From: Lutjanus erythropterus
Lineage: Eukaryota > Chordata > Actinopteri > Lutjaniformes > Lutjanidae
Length of the DNA stretch: 64,000 nucleotides
Direction of reading: 5' to 3'
Assembly: GCA_020091685.1 (NCBI GenBank)
Contig: CM034600.1
Coordinates: 10,511,764-10,575,763, forward strand
Below, in pieces: positions 63,175-64,000 of the stretch; positions within the stretch are counted from its first letter, which is position 1; each line of letters opens with the position of its first letter. The notes below the pieces were generated by a model. The model ran no database searches, was not told the origin of the DNA, and saw nothing but the letters and a program-made list of their open reading frames with translations. The position numbers and the translations under genes are program-made.

Positions 63175-63550
63175 TCACAGCATTATCACATCATGAAGCA
63201 GATTCTTTTCCAACAGTGATTTGTAACAATTCTGGAAGCCACACGCAAATTATGTGAATGTCATATCTATTGAAAAAACTGATTTTAGTTGATAAAATAG
63301 GAGACATTTTTCAGAACATTTTCCACAATGAAAATCTGAAGCAAAGACAAATGTCAGCACAGTAGTTAAAAGATTTTGTTCAATTGTCAATCACAGACTT
63401 TCATTACTACTAAGTGCAAAGTGAGTGCTTCTTCTGCGAGCTGCAAAACTGAAATGTGTCCGCTTAATGATCACAGGTAATTTTCAACAAAAAATTTCAC
63501 ACATTAATTCTTCTCATCTTCACCATTTTCCATTTCTTATCTAGTTTTGA

Positions 63551-63763
63551 TTAGCAGAGGCGGCAGAATAAGTTTAGGAGCTTAGACATCCATTCCCAAG
63601 CCACTTCTAGATCCTCCTGGGGGATCCCGCAGGCACGACAGGAGTAGCGTCCCTCTGGCGTGACTCTGCCCAGAGGTTTTCTCCCTTGTGGATGTCCACA
63701 GGGAGGCATCCAGGAGGCATCCTGATCAGTTACCCGAACCACATCTGTTGGCTCCCCAAACAA
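63551..63763 (-). mobile_element. LINE C-terminal relic (IPQEDLEVAWEW), copy 2
   Basis: The minus strand reads GIPQEDLEVAWEWMSKLLNL, preceded by CGHPQGRKPLGRVT. It resembles the GIPPEELEEVAGEREVWASL end of the same LINE family as 58486-58830. Only the last part of the protein remains. Confidence 0.65.
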
Positions 63764-64000
63764 AGTTAAGATATGTATCTAAGCTCCTGAACCCAGACGT
63801 CCTTTGAAAGAAACTTAATTTGGCCTTTTGATCATGGGAATTTCTAATCTAAACTAATGAACATGGATAATATTCCCTAGAGTTTCCTACTTCATATTCA
63901 TGGCTGCAGTATTTTATCCCAAATGGAAGCGATAGGTTAACAATTTGAATTGGAAGGTTTATTGTATGGAAAAGTACAATGAGGGTAAAATTCCTAAGAT

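Larger units (their letters stand above)
1..64000 (-). other. nphp4: NPHP4 (nephrocystin-4) locus, partial: ten internal coding exons
   Basis: Nephrocystin-4 is a ciliary transition-zone scaffold that works with nephrocystin-1 and RPGRIP1L; loss causes nephronophthisis in humans. Ten minus-strand segments resemble the human protein in the same order, and every one is bounded by GT and AG. Exon lengths in transcript order are 138, 158, 192, 188, 161, 184, 191, 224, 190 and 84 nt. The split codons rejoin in frame at all nine junctions, giving 570 codons with no stop. That is about 40 percent of the roughly 1426-residue human protein. The start codon and the last exons lie outside the window. 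No promoter is seen. Similarity was judged from memory of the human sequence; the in-frame splicing is read directly. Confidence 0.92.
61447..64000 (-). other. NPHP4 intron 5' of exon A
   Basis: No upstream NPHP4 exon was recognised here. It holds the inverted-repeat element 62370-63174 and a LINE relic at 63551. The previous exon should end in phase 0 beyond position 64000. Confidence 0.65.

Noticed and set aside
63421..63480. A possible upstream NPHP4 exon reading TFQF on the minus strand
   Set aside because: The match is four residues long, the acceptor and donor do not fit, and a stop follows soon after.

Overview
The window is an interior piece of a vertebrate nuclear genome, almost certainly a ray-finned fish and probably a percomorph. 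It has short GT-AG-bounded exons in long AT-rich introns, many (CA)n microsatellites, Tc1-like, L2-like and other LINE remnants, and several dispersed repeats that I recognise as teleost families. There is no prokaryotic or organellar signal, and I see no complete gene, RNA gene or CRISPR array.

The one gene I can support is nephrocystin-4 (NPHP4), on the minus strand and running off both ends. Ten coding exons were found by similarity to my recollection of human NPHP4, and each is bounded by a GT donor and an AG acceptor. In transcript order they are 61446-61309, 51347-51190, 46642-46451, 42787-42600, 32520-32360, 31011-30828, 14815-14625, 12905-12682, 3768-3579 and 2920-2837. They total 1710 nt, and the phases agree at all nine junctions, giving 570 codons without a stop. 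This covers roughly the middle third of the protein: the Ser/Pro-rich linker, the central C2-like region, a short charged linker and the start of the C-terminal Ig/MSP-like repeats. The first exons lie beyond position 64000 and the last exons before position 1.

From low to high coordinates: 1-2.8 kb is intron with a broken Tc1 transposase. 2.8-3.8 kb holds exons J and I. 3.8-12.7 kb is an intron with a 290-bp palindrome and several repeats. 12.7-14.8 kb holds exons H and G. 14.8-30.8 kb is a 16-kb intron with two LINE remnants and two unassigned open frames. 30.8-32.5 kb holds exons F and E. 32.5-42.6 kb is an intron with an L2-like LINE. 42.6-51.3 kb holds exons D, C and B, with a long-inverted-repeat element ending 14 bp from the exon C acceptor. 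51.3-61.3 kb is a repeat-rich intron. 61.3 kb holds exon A, with a (CA)n tract about 24 nt past its donor. 61.4-64 kb is intron with another inverted-repeat element and a LINE remnant.

I found no undescribed multi-gene system. The observations most worth checking are the transposon end inside the likely branch-point region of exon C, the CA tract beside the frame-neutral exon A, the 290-bp palindrome, and two inverted-repeat element families with internal tandem repeats. All family names come from recognition of the sequence, without database searches.
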